From NCBI GenBank assembly GCA_017528675.1, contig JAFXOO010000435.1, forward strand, positions 1 to 5,591: 5,591 bases of DNA. The letters are read 5' to 3'. Numbering within the stretch: the first letter of the stretch is position 1; the number at the start of each line of letters is the position of its first letter. A model generated the notes under the pieces. It did no database searches. It worked only from the letters and a program-made list of their open reading frames with translations, and had not been told where the DNA came from. The position numbers and the translations under genes are program-made. The stretch comes from Oscillospiraceae bacterium (GTDB lineage Bacteria > Bacillota > Clostridia > Oscillospirales > Ruminococcaceae). Positions 1 through 5,222 of the stretch are shown one piece after another.

Positions 1-236
1 TCGTCCTCGGAGAGCTCGCCACCGTTTGCGAGCTTTTCAAGCTGCTCCCCGGAAACCTTGCCCTCAGCGACAGCGCCGACCATTTCCTTCATCAGCTCAA
101 TTTCCGTCAGGCTCATTTCGATGCCCTTGTCCGCAAAGAGCTTCTGCACGGCTTCTTCGTTCTCTGCCTCGATGCAGGACTTCACAAACGCCTCGTCGGC
201 CATGACAGCTCTGATCTGTTCGGTTTTCTCATGCAT
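1..236 (-). CDS. Gene K: Nif11-like leader precursor peptide, partial (3' end beyond window)
   Basis: The gene starts at the ATG at 236-234 and runs off the left edge after 78 complete codons, so only the leader is visible. It begins MHEKTEQIRAVMADEAF, continues with the family helix (SCIEAENEEAVQKLF, MSLTEIELMKEM) and reaches GELSED, just short of the expected AAGG or VAGG cleavage site near residue 86. The leader is the longer form (three extra residues near the N-terminus) also seen in genes D and J. An AGGAG Shine-Dalgarno lies at 247-251, ten bases before the ATG. A 31-base gap separates it from the stop of J, consistent with the same operon. The core and any C-terminal Arg-Trp are outside the window. 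Identity as a precursor rests on clear similarity to the ten complete neighbours. The role of the peptide is unknown. Confidence 0.9.
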   Translation of the reverse strand, partial: MHEKTEQIRAVMADEAFVKSCIEAENEEAVQKLFADKGIEMSLTEIELMKEMVGAVAEGKVSGEQLEKLANGGELSED

Positions 237-265
237 TGCAGCACAACTCCTTTTGTCAGATTACC

Positions 266-309
266 GCTTACCAGCGGGTGATATTGTCCTTGACCCAGCC
301 GTAGGCAGT
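266..309 (-). repeat. 44-bp perfect repeat, copy 1 (3' end of gene J)
   Basis: These 44 bases are identical to 2707-2750. They encode the last 13 residues, ending in the Trp codon, plus TAA and two further bases. Conservation beyond the stop codon suggests recent duplication or gene conversion rather than protein selection alone. Confidence 0.9.
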
Positions 310-768
310 CGTGGCGCCGGTTACGACACCATCCTTGACTGCGCTGGCAGCGGAAGAAATACCGCCTTCCACGTCCACGCCGCATCCCTTTAAAATGCCG
401 TAGGTAGTACCGCCTACAATCATCAGTCCGGTAATGACAACGCCGGCAACGCCTGTTCTGAACTCTCCTTTTGAGAGGACACGGGTTCCGTCTTGCCATA
501 TCTCAATGACACCACCGGCAACTTCACTCAGCTCATCCTCGGAGAGCTCGCCGCCGTTTGTCAGCTTCTCAAGCTGTTCCCCGGAAATTTTGCCGTCTGC
601 AACGGCGCCGATCATGTCCTTCATGAGTTCAATTTCTTCGGTGGAAACCGTAACGCCGTTGTCTGCAAAGAGCTTCTGGACGGCTGCTTCGTTCTCGGCT
701 GCAAAGCATGCTCTGACGAATGCCTCGTCCTCCATCAGTGCTTTGGCTTTTTTCTGGTTTTCATTCAT
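268..768 (-). CDS. Gene J: Nif11-like leader precursor peptide, 166 aa
   Basis: The leader is residues 1-86, starting MNENQKKAKALMEDEAF and ending SEVAGG. The core is 80 residues. The frame is open further upstream, but the MNEN start is chosen because GGAGG lies at 777-781, eight bases before it, and aligns with the paralogs. This Shine-Dalgarno directly follows the TAA of gene I, so translational coupling is likely. The core has a polar start (VIEIWQDGTR), a Gly/Val-rich hydrophobic stretch at about 105-128, a CGVDVEGGI linker shared with D and E, an extra stretch SSAASAVKDGVV absent from E, and the tail GATTAYGWVKDNITRW. There is one core cysteine. The final 44 bases including the stop region are identical to those of gene E. 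It probably encodes an exported, double-glycine-processed peptide; its activity is unknown. Confidence 0.93.
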   Translation of the reverse strand: MNENQKKAKALMEDEAFVRACFAAENEAAVQKLFADNGVTVSTEEIELMKDMIGAVADGKISGEQLEKLTNGGELSEDELSEVAGGVIEIWQDGTRVLSKGEFRTGVAGVVITGLMIVGGTTYGILKGCGVDVEGGISSAASAVKDGVVTGATTAYGWVKDNITRW

Positions 769-781
769 GGCATGTTCCTCC

Positions 782-1219
782 TTACCATCTTCTGCGGATT
801 GCATCATATACGCCATAGCCTGCAAGTGCCACTGCGCCGATTGCGGCAGCGGCGACACCAACCTGCCCCAGCCGGTAGGCGCCTGCGCCAACCTTTATTT
901 GCTCGACATCGTTAACAAACCTGTTTGATATCTCGAAAATCGTATCTTCAAACAGGTAAAAATGAGAACCGCCGCCTGCGGCTTCCTCCAGCTCCTCCTC
1001 GGAGAGCTCGCCTGCCTTGGAGAGCTGTTCGAGCTGCTCCCCGGTGATTTTGCCGTCAGCCACAGCACTGAACATTTCCTTCATCAGCTCGATTTCGGTC
1101 AGGCTCATTTCAACGCCCTTGTCCGCCAGGAGCTTCTGGACGGCTTCTTCGTTTTCTGCCTCGATGCAGGACTTGACAAATGCCTCATCGGCCAGGACTT
1201 CTCTGAGTTTCTCGTTCAT
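782..1219 (-). CDS. Gene I: Nif11-like leader precursor peptide with short core, 145 aa
   Basis: The leader is residues 1-83, MNEKLREVLADEAF to EEAAGG. The core is 62 residues and begins with a third glycine (GSHFYLFEDTIFEI). AGGAGG at 1228-1233, eight bases upstream, fixes the start. The hydrophobic stretch at about 117-138 is very Ala-rich (VGVAAAAIGAVALAGYG). The core then ends abruptly with VYDAIRRRW. Compared with gene F, where YGIYKFKDE is followed by a further 19 residues, gene I looks as if the linker and AYGWVKDNI tail were deleted while a terminal Arg-Trp was kept, now in a triple-Arg context. It has no core cysteine, which argues against thioether chemistry. The 30-base gap to the stop of H places it in the operon. 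Confidence 0.92.
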   Translation of the reverse strand: MNEKLREVLADEAFVKSCIEAENEEAVQKLLADKGVEMSLTEIELMKEMFSAVADGKITGEQLEQLSKAGELSEEELEEAAGGGSHFYLFEDTIFEISNRFVNDVEQIKVGAGAYRLGQVGVAAAAIGAVALAGYGVYDAIRRRW

Positions 1220-1249
1220 GGATGATTCCTCCTGTGATTGTGTTTCGGT

Positions 1250-1651
1250 TTACCAGCGGCTTGTGATTTTATCCTTGCACCAGTTGTAAGCAGATACAAC
1301 GGATTTGGTTGCCGGAATGTCATGGTCATCCAGAACGGTCATGATGGGGTAGACCATGCTGAGCGATATCAATCCGGCGATGCCGAGCAGGGCGCCGTAT
1401 TCGCCGCCTGCGACTTCGGCAAGCTCCTCCTCGGAGAGCTCCTCTGCCTGGGAGAGCTTTTCGAGCTGCTCCTCCGTAATTTTGCCGTCTGCCACGGCGC
1501 CGATCATTTCCTTCAGGCCCTCGATTTCCTTCAGGCTGATTTCCACGCCCTTGTCGGCAAAGAGCTTCTGGACGGCTGCTTCATTTTCTGCCTCAATGCA
1601 GGACTTCACAAAGGCCTGATCGGCCATGACTTCTCTGAGTTTCTCGTTCAT
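1250..1651 (-). CDS. Gene H: Nif11-like leader precursor peptide, 133 aa
   Basis: Two ATG codons stand side by side (1654-1652 and 1651-1649). The second is chosen because AGGAGG at 1660-1665 then sits eight bases away, the spacing of most paralogs, and the protein then begins MNEKLREVMADQAF like its relatives. The leader is 83 residues, ending AEVAGG, with small departures such as EISLKEIEGLKEM. The core is 50 residues: a hydrophobic segment straight after the cleavage site (about 87-108, ALLGIAGLISLSMVYPIMTVL), a short acidic turn (DDHD), and the tail SAYNWCKDKITSRW with one cysteine. This tail variant (NWC, SRW) is shared only with gene D. There is no polar N-terminal core region, unlike B, D, E, F and G. 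It is probably an exported membrane-active peptide. Confidence 0.92.
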   Translation of the reverse strand: MNEKLREVMADQAFVKSCIEAENEAAVQKLFADKGVEISLKEIEGLKEMIGAVADGKITEEQLEKLSQAEELSEEELAEVAGGEYGALLGIAGLISLSMVYPIMTVLDDHDIPATKSVVSAYNWCKDKITSRW

Positions 1652-1659
1652 CATGAATA

Positions 1660-1665
1660 CCTCCT
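1660..1665 (-). promoter_or_regulatory. Shine-Dalgarno that decides the start of gene H
   Basis: AGGAGG on the minus strand lies eight bases from the ATG at 1651-1649 and only five from the ATG at 1654-1652. Most of the paralogs with clear sites use eight bases, so the downstream ATG is preferred. Confidence 0.7.
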
Positions 1666-1681
1666 GTAATAGGGTTTCTGC

Positions 1682-2170
1682 TTACCAGCGGGTGATATTT
1701 TCCTCGACCCAGCCATAGGCAGTTTTGGCGCCGGATGCAATCTCATCCTTGAACTTGTAGATGCCGAAGGCTGTCACACCGATCGCAGCTACACCGGCAA
1801 CGCACTTGATGATCTTGGGAGCGGATGCGGTTCTTTTGTAGATTTCATCTATCACATCACCACCAATGATAGGATCCCATGTGATTTCCGTCTTGTCAGT
1901 GACCAGATCAAGGGGATTCCAGCCGCCTGCGGCTTCCGTCAGCTCCTCCTCGGAGAGCTCGCCTGCCTGGGAGAGCTTTTCGAGCTGCTCCTCAGTAATC
2001 TTGCCGTCAGCGACAGCGCCGATCATTTCCTTCATGAGCTCGATTTCGGTCAGGCTCATCTCCACGCCCTTGTCGGCAAAGAGCTGCTGCACGGCTGCTT
2101 CGTTCTCTGCCTCGATGTAGGATTTCACAAAGCCTTCGTCGGCCAGGACTTCTCTGAGTTTCTCGTTCAT
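1682..2170 (-). CDS. Gene G: Nif11-like leader precursor peptide, 162 aa
   Basis: The start at 2170 (MNEKLREVLADEGF) has GGAGG at 2179-2183, eight bases upstream. An in-frame ATG at 2185-2183 overlaps that Shine-Dalgarno and is rejected. The leader is 83 residues ending TEAAGG. It carries Tyr at position 18, where B, E, F, H and I have Cys (SYIEAEN against SCIEAEN). The core is 79 residues, opening WNPLDLVTDK, then RTASAPKIIKCVAGVAAIG leading into a hydrophobic stretch (about 119-138), the charged linker IYKFKDEIASG, and the tail AKTAYGWVEENITRW. There is one core cysteine. The opening and the SAPKI block match genes E and B; the linker matches F and B. Gap to F is 28 bases, so it is cotranscribed with it. 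Confidence 0.93.
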   Translation of the reverse strand: MNEKLREVLADEGFVKSYIEAENEAAVQQLFADKGVEMSLTEIELMKEMIGAVADGKITEEQLEKLSQAGELSEEELTEAAGGWNPLDLVTDKTEITWDPIIGGDVIDEIYKRTASAPKIIKCVAGVAAIGVTAFGIYKFKDEIASGAKTAYGWVEENITRW

Positions 2171-2198
2171 AACAATAACCTCCATTTATAATATAATG

Positions 2199-2690
2199 TT
2201 ACCAGCGTGTGATATTGTCCTTGACCCAGCCATAGGCAGCAGTTGCACCGGCTGCGATCTCATCCTTGAACTTGTAGATGCCGTAGGCTGCGGCACCGAC
2301 TGCCGCAACACCTGCTGCCGCCATGCCGATCTTTGCTCCGGAAAGCTCATACAAGTAAGCGTCGCCAAAAACGCCATATTTCTTTCCGAACAGCGTGTCG
2401 ATGATCGGGCTGTGCTCCCCTTCAATCCAATGAGTTTCAATTCCGCCCGCAGCTTCCGCAAGCTCCTCCTCGGAGAGCTCGCCTGCCTGGGAGAGCTTTT
2501 CGAGCTGCTCCCCGGTGATTCTGCCGTCCGCCACGGCGCCGATCATTTCCTTCATGAGCTCGATTTCGGTCAGGCTCATCTCGATGCCCTGATCGGCAAA
2601 GAGCTGCTGCACGGCCGCTTCATTCTCTGCCTCAATGCAGGATTTCACAAAAGCCTCATCGGCCATGACCGCTTTGAGTTTCTCGTTCAT
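2199..2690 (-). CDS. Gene F: Nif11-like leader precursor peptide, 163 aa, cysteine-free core
   Basis: It starts at 2690 with MNEKLKAVMADEAF, and AGGAG at 2699-2703 sits eight bases upstream. The leader is 83 residues ending AEAAGG. The 80-residue core opens IETHWIEGEHSPIID, a sequence with no close partner in the array, and has an aromatic patch (YGVFGDAYLYEL). Next is an Ala/Gly-rich hydrophobic stretch at about 119-139 (AAAGVAAVGAAAYG) with GxxxG-type small-residue spacing. The linker IYKFKDEIAAG is almost that of gene G, and the tail is AYGWVKDNITRW. It has no core cysteine, which excludes lanthionine or sactionine rings for this member. It sits 18 bases after the stop of E. It is probably an exported peptide of the same class; the target is unknown. 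Confidence 0.93.
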   Translation of the reverse strand: MNEKLKAVMADEAFVKSCIEAENEAAVQQLFADQGIEMSLTEIELMKEMIGAVADGRITGEQLEKLSQAGELSEEELAEAAGGIETHWIEGEHSPIIDTLFGKKYGVFGDAYLYELSGAKIGMAAAGVAAVGAAAYGIYKFKDEIAAGATAAYGWVKDNITRW

Positions 2691-2706
2691 GTAAAAGACT
2701 CCTTTT

Positions 2707-2750
2707 GCTTACCAGCGGGTGATATTGTCCTTGACCCAGCCGTAGGCAGT
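2707..2750 (-). repeat. 44-bp perfect repeat, copy 2 (3' end of gene E)
   Basis: This is the second copy of the tail-coding repeat at 266-309. Genes F, G and B carry close but imperfect versions at 2199, 1682 and 4199. The identity stops just upstream of the AYGWV codons, then resumes patchily in the linker. Confidence 0.9.
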
Positions 2751-3203
2751 GGTTGCGCCGGACTTGATGCCGCCGACCACATCCACGCCGCATGCCTGTG
2801 CGATTGCCGAACCGACAACGGCTACACCGGCAATGCAGCCGATGATCTTGGGAGCGGATGCAACTCTTTGGCTGAACTTCGCTATGTCTGACTCTTTTCC
2901 ATACATAAACTCTAATCCAGTCGCTTCTCTGGTGAACAGATTCAAAATGCTCCAGCCGCCTGCGGCTTCCTCCAGCTCCTCCTCGGAGAGCTCACCGCCG
3001 TTAGAGAGCTTTTCGAGCTGCTCCTCAGTAATCCTGCCGTCAGCGACAGCGCCGATCATTTCCTTCATCATTTCGATTTCGGTCAGGCTCATCTCGATGC
3101 CCTTATCTGCGAACAGCTTCTGCACGGCTTCCTCGTTCTCTGCCTCGATGCAGGACTTGACGAATGCCTCATCGGCCATGACTTCTCTGATTTTCTCGTT
3201 CAT
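2709..3203 (-). CDS. Gene E: Nif11-like leader precursor peptide with mosaic core, 164 aa
   Basis: The start at 3203 (MNEKIREVMADEAF) has AGGAGG at 3212-3217, eight bases upstream and immediately after the TAA of gene D, so translational coupling is likely. The leader is 83 residues ending EEAAGG. The 81-residue core opens WSILNLFTRE and contains RVASAPKIIGCIAGVA, closely like genes G and B. After the hydrophobic stretch (about 119-140) it changes to ACGVDVVGGIKSG, the linker type of J and D, and ends GATTAYGWVKDNITRW exactly like J. Its last 44 bases are identical to those of J. The core has two cysteines (core positions 40 and 55). The front half thus resembles one group of paralogs and the back half another, the clearest sign of recombination in the array. 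Confidence 0.94.
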   Translation of the reverse strand: MNEKIREVMADEAFVKSCIEAENEEAVQKLFADKGIEMSLTEIEMMKEMIGAVADGRITEEQLEKLSNGGELSEEELEEAAGGWSILNLFTREATGLEFMYGKESDIAKFSQRVASAPKIIGCIAGVAVVGSAIAQACGVDVVGGIKSGATTAYGWVKDNITRW

Positions 3204-3219
3204 AGTATATTCCTCCTGT

Positions 3220-3756
3220 TTACCAACGACTTGTAATCTTCTCTTTGCACCAGTTGTAGGCGCTGGAAATGCCGCCGCCCACATCTACGCCGCACATATT
3301 GGCAATACCGGCGCCGACCACTACAACGGTGGCGATCATGACTCCGGCACCAAACGTGGCAGCCAGCTTTTCGCCCACCGTAAAGCTCTGCCGGACGCCC
3401 TCGGACATTCCGGAAGAGCCCTCGGATAATCTTTCAAGTACTTCATTGCCAATGGAGCCCACACTGCCGAAGGAATTGCGGATCACATCCCCAAGGCCGC
3501 CGCCGGCAGCCTGCTCCAGCTCATCCTCGGAGAGCTCGCCGGCTTTGGAGAGCTGTTCGAGCTGCTCCTCGGTCACTCTGCCGTCTGCCACGGCGCAGAC
3601 CATTTCCTTCAGAATCTCGATTTCCGTCAGGCTCATCTCAATGCCCTTGCCGGCAAAGAGCTTCTGGACGGCTGCTTCGTTTTCGGCGTCGATGCAGGCG
3701 TTCACAAAAGCCTCATCGGCCATTGCGGCTTTGATCTGTTCAATTCTCTCGTTCAT
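3220..3756 (-). CDS. Gene D: Nif11-like leader precursor peptide with the longest core, 178 aa
   Basis: The start at 3756 (MNERIEQIKAAMADEAF) has GGAGG at 3763-3767, six bases upstream, just after the TAA of gene C. The 86-residue leader is the longer form and ends EQAAGG; an unusual extra Cys replaces Gly in the CAVADGR segment. The core, 92 residues, is the longest here. It begins with a Gly/Ser-rich polar region (GLGDVIRNSFGSVGSIG, SEGSSGMSEG) not seen in other members, then a hydrophobic stretch at about 131-154 (FGAGVMIATVVVVGAGIA), the MCGVDVGGGIS linker related to J and E, and the tail SAYNWCKEKITSRW shared with H. There are two core cysteines. The 16-base gap to E supports a common transcript. 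Confidence 0.93.
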   Translation of the reverse strand: MNERIEQIKAAMADEAFVNACIDAENEAAVQKLFAGKGIEMSLTEIEILKEMVCAVADGRVTEEQLEQLSKAGELSEDELEQAAGGGLGDVIRNSFGSVGSIGNEVLERLSEGSSGMSEGVRQSFTVGEKLAATFGAGVMIATVVVVGAGIANMCGVDVGGGISSAYNWCKEKITSRW

Positions 3757-3770
3757 GGCTGTCCTCCGTT

Positions 3771-4169
3771 TTACCAGCGGTTGATGGCGAGCTTGTCTTT
3801 CGCAAACTCCCAGACAGTATTGCAAACGCCGCCTTCGTTGTACTTCTGGTCAATTAACACGCCGCATGCCACGGTCATGATACCGGCTAAGGGTACGAGC
3901 ACCTGTAAGATTCTGCCGCCGGCTGCCTGTGCAAGCTCGTCCTCGGTCAGCTCGCCGCCGGCTGCCTTTTCAATCTGCTCTGTGCTGATTTTTCCGGCTG
4001 CATAGTCTGCCAGCAGACTGCCGAGCGCTTCGATTTCCTCAAGTGACATCTCCAGCCCCTTGTCCGCCAGAATCTTCTGCACGGTTCCGGCGTTTTCTGC
4101 TGCAAGGCAGTCACGGACGGCAGCTTCATCCGCCAGAATTGCCTTGAACTGTTCCGTTCTTTCGTTCAT
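3771..4169 (-). CDS. Gene C: divergent Nif11-like leader precursor peptide, 132 aa
   Basis: The start at 4169 (MNERTEQFKAILADEAAV) has AGGAGG at 4178-4183, eight bases upstream. The leader is 85 residues and ends AQAAGG, but it is more diverged than most: MSLEEIEALGSLLADYAAG replaces the usual MSLTEIELMKEMIGAVADG, and an extra AAGG occurs at 69-72, before GELTEDEL. The second double glycine (84-85) aligns with the family cleavage site, giving a 47-residue core. The core starts directly with a hydrophobic segment (about 87-106, ILQVLVPLAGIMTVACGVLI), followed by DQKYNEGGVCNTV and the tail WEFAKDKLAINRW. It keeps the terminal Arg-Trp while most other tail residues differ. It has two core cysteines. 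Cleavage at the earlier AAGG is possible but would leave leader-like sequence on the product. Confidence 0.91.
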   Translation of the reverse strand: MNERTEQFKAILADEAAVRDCLAAENAGTVQKILADKGLEMSLEEIEALGSLLADYAAGKISTEQIEKAAGGELTEDELAQAAGGRILQVLVPLAGIMTVACGVLIDQKYNEGGVCNTVWEFAKDKLAINRW

Positions 4170-4198
4170 AACAATATCCTCCTGCTACCTGCTGCATT

Positions 4199-4693
4199 TT
4201 ACCAGCGGGTGATGTTTTCCTTGACATAGCTGTAGGCACTGGAAATGCCGGAGCCGATTTCATCCTTGTACTTGATGATGCCGCCGACCGCAACGCCAAT
4301 CGTAGCAACGGCTGCCACACAGCCGAGGATCTTCGGTACGGAAGCAAACCGCTGAAACACCTGTTCTTCGTTAGCGACCAACAAAGAGGAACGGCCTTCC
4401 GGAATGACTTCCTTTAAAGTTGAAACCAGATCGAGAGGACTCCAGCCGCCTGCGGCCTGCTCCAGCTCATCCTCGGAGAGCTCGCCTGCCTGGGAGAGCT
4501 TTTCAAGCTGCTCCTCAGAAATTTTGCCGTCAGCCACAGCGCCGACCATTTCCTTCATGATTTCAATTTCCGTCAGGCTCATCTCAATGCCCTTGCCGGC
4601 AAAGAGCTTCTGCACGGCTTCCTCGTTCTCTGCTTCGATGCAGGATTTCACAAAAGCCTCATCGGCCATGACCTCTCTGAGTTTCTCGTTCAT
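4199..4693 (-). CDS. Gene B: Nif11-like leader precursor peptide, 164 aa
   Basis: The start at 4693 (MNEKLREVMADEAF) has AGGAGG at 4701-4706, seven bases upstream. The frame stays open for 20 more codons upstream, but these lack a Shine-Dalgarno and do not align with the family. The leader is 83 residues ending EQAAGG. The 81-residue core opens WSPLDLVSTLKEV, has RFASVPKILGCVAAVATIG running into a hydrophobic stretch (about 121-141), the linker IKYKDEIGSG, and the tail ISSAYSYVKENITRW. There is one core cysteine. The opening and SVPKI block group it with G and E; the ISSAY part resembles D. It follows gene A after an unusually long 129-base gap and precedes C by 29 bases. Confidence 0.93.
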   Translation of the reverse strand: MNEKLREVMADEAFVKSCIEAENEEAVQKLFAGKGIEMSLTEIEIMKEMVGAVADGKISEEQLEKLSQAGELSEDELEQAAGGWSPLDLVSTLKEVIPEGRSSLLVANEEQVFQRFASVPKILGCVAAVATIGVAVGGIIKYKDEIGSGISSAYSYVKENITRW

Positions 4694-4822
4694 AAAAAAG
4701 CCTCCTGTTATGAAATATGCGGACAGCGCTGCATCACGCCTGCCCCTTTGCATAGAATGATCTTCAGCGGAACCGCACCTGGATGCCGGAAGGTGCCGCC
4801 TTATGGGAGAGGACTGCCGGGA
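4694..4822 (-). other. 129-base gap between genes A and B
   Basis: This is the only long gap inside the array. It contains the gene B Shine-Dalgarno (4701-4706), an 8-base palindrome CAGCGCTG at 4724-4731 and a 6-bp inverted repeat (GCACCT at 4775-4780, AGGTGC at 4791-4796) with no T-run after it. I see no convincing promoter or intrinsic terminator. The hairpin could mark an RNA-processing or stabilising site that gives A a different level from B to K, but this is weak. Confidence 0.4.
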
Positions 4823-5185
4823 TTACCAGCGTCTGCCCTTCTCTTCGTTGCTACCCCAGATATGCAATCCGATGCATACCGGGATGGCAATAGCCAGGAC
4901 CCACTTCCCCACTGTTATCATGCCGTCCACTTCGCCGCCCGCAACCTCTGCAAGATCGCTGTCAGACAGCTCGCCGTCCGCCATCTGCCGGAGCTGCTCT
5001 TCGCTCAGCTTACCGGAGCTTACGTCCGTCAGCATCCTGCCGAACGCTTCAATCTCCTCAATGGTCAGCTCTACATCTTTCGCAGCGAGCTTGGCCTGCA
5101 CTTCTTCAGGACTGTCAGTTGTGAGCAGCTCCTTGACAAACGCTTCGTCTTCCATAAGGGCTTTCATTTTTTCTACATTATTCAT
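4823..5185 (-). CDS. Gene A: first and most divergent Nif11-like leader precursor peptide, 120 aa
   Basis: The start at 5185 (MNNVEKMKALMEDEAF) has a less canonical AGGCGG at 5193-5198, seven bases upstream. The frame is open 13 codons further, but those lack a Shine-Dalgarno and family similarity. The 84-residue leader keeps the plan (VELTIEEIEAFGRMLTDV, GELSDSDLAEVAGG) but lacks the conserved Cys near residue 18-21 and carries TTDSPEEVQAKL in that region. The core is the shortest, 36 residues: EVDGMITVGKW, a hydrophobic stretch to about residue 110 with one Cys (LAIAIPVCIGLHIW), then a charged tail GSNEEKGRRW. It keeps the terminal Arg-Trp but has nothing else of the AYGWVKDNI tail. Being closest to the promoters, it may be made in the largest amount. 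It could be an older member or have a different role; this is inference. Confidence 0.9.
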   Translation of the reverse strand: MNNVEKMKALMEDEAFVKELLTTDSPEEVQAKLAAKDVELTIEEIEAFGRMLTDVSSGKLSEEQLRQMADGELSDSDLAEVAGGEVDGMITVGKWVLAIAIPVCIGLHIWGSNEEKGRRW

Positions 5186-5222
5186 TATAATTCCGCCTTT
5201 CCTGAAATTCGGTTGCATCAGC

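Larger units (their letters stand above)
1..5185 (-). repeat. Tandem array of eleven paralogous precursor genes
   Basis: Start codons lie at 236, 768, 1219, 1651, 2170, 2690, 3203, 3756, 4169, 4693 and 5185, so the unit recurs every 413-553 bases. Similarity is strongest in the leader-coding half (the GELSE codons give a recurring GAGCTC string) and again at the 3' end encoding the tail. The middle of each core varies in length and sequence. Gaps are 13-31 bases except 129 between A and B. This pattern points to repeated tandem duplication with later divergence and exchange. The long plus-strand open frames across this region are a by-product of the repeated codon pattern. Confidence 0.92.

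Noticed and set aside
268..3203. Splicease-type (X)YG motifs, since AYG occurs in several tails
   Set aside because: Genes A, B and C have no YG in their cores, D and H have AYN in the tail instead, and no radical SAM splicease is in the window. A shared tail sequence explains AYG more simply.
58..4760. Long plus-strand open frames opposite the precursor genes, up to 231 codons
   Set aside because: They repeat with the array, lie antisense to well supported genes, are Ser/Pro/Cys-rich in the manner of antisense frames, and the ones I looked at lack convincing start signals.
4724..4796. Terminator between genes A and B
   Set aside because: The 6-bp inverted repeat has a 10-base loop and no T-run, so intrinsic termination is not supported.
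268..5185. Ordinary lanthipeptide precursors
   Set aside because: Two cores have no Cys and the rest have one or two, usually in the hydrophobic segment, so conserved ring patterns cannot be drawn.
1..5185. CRISPR array, suggested by regular repeated blocks
   Set aside because: The period is 413-553 bases and each unit is a translated gene with its own start, Shine-Dalgarno and stop.
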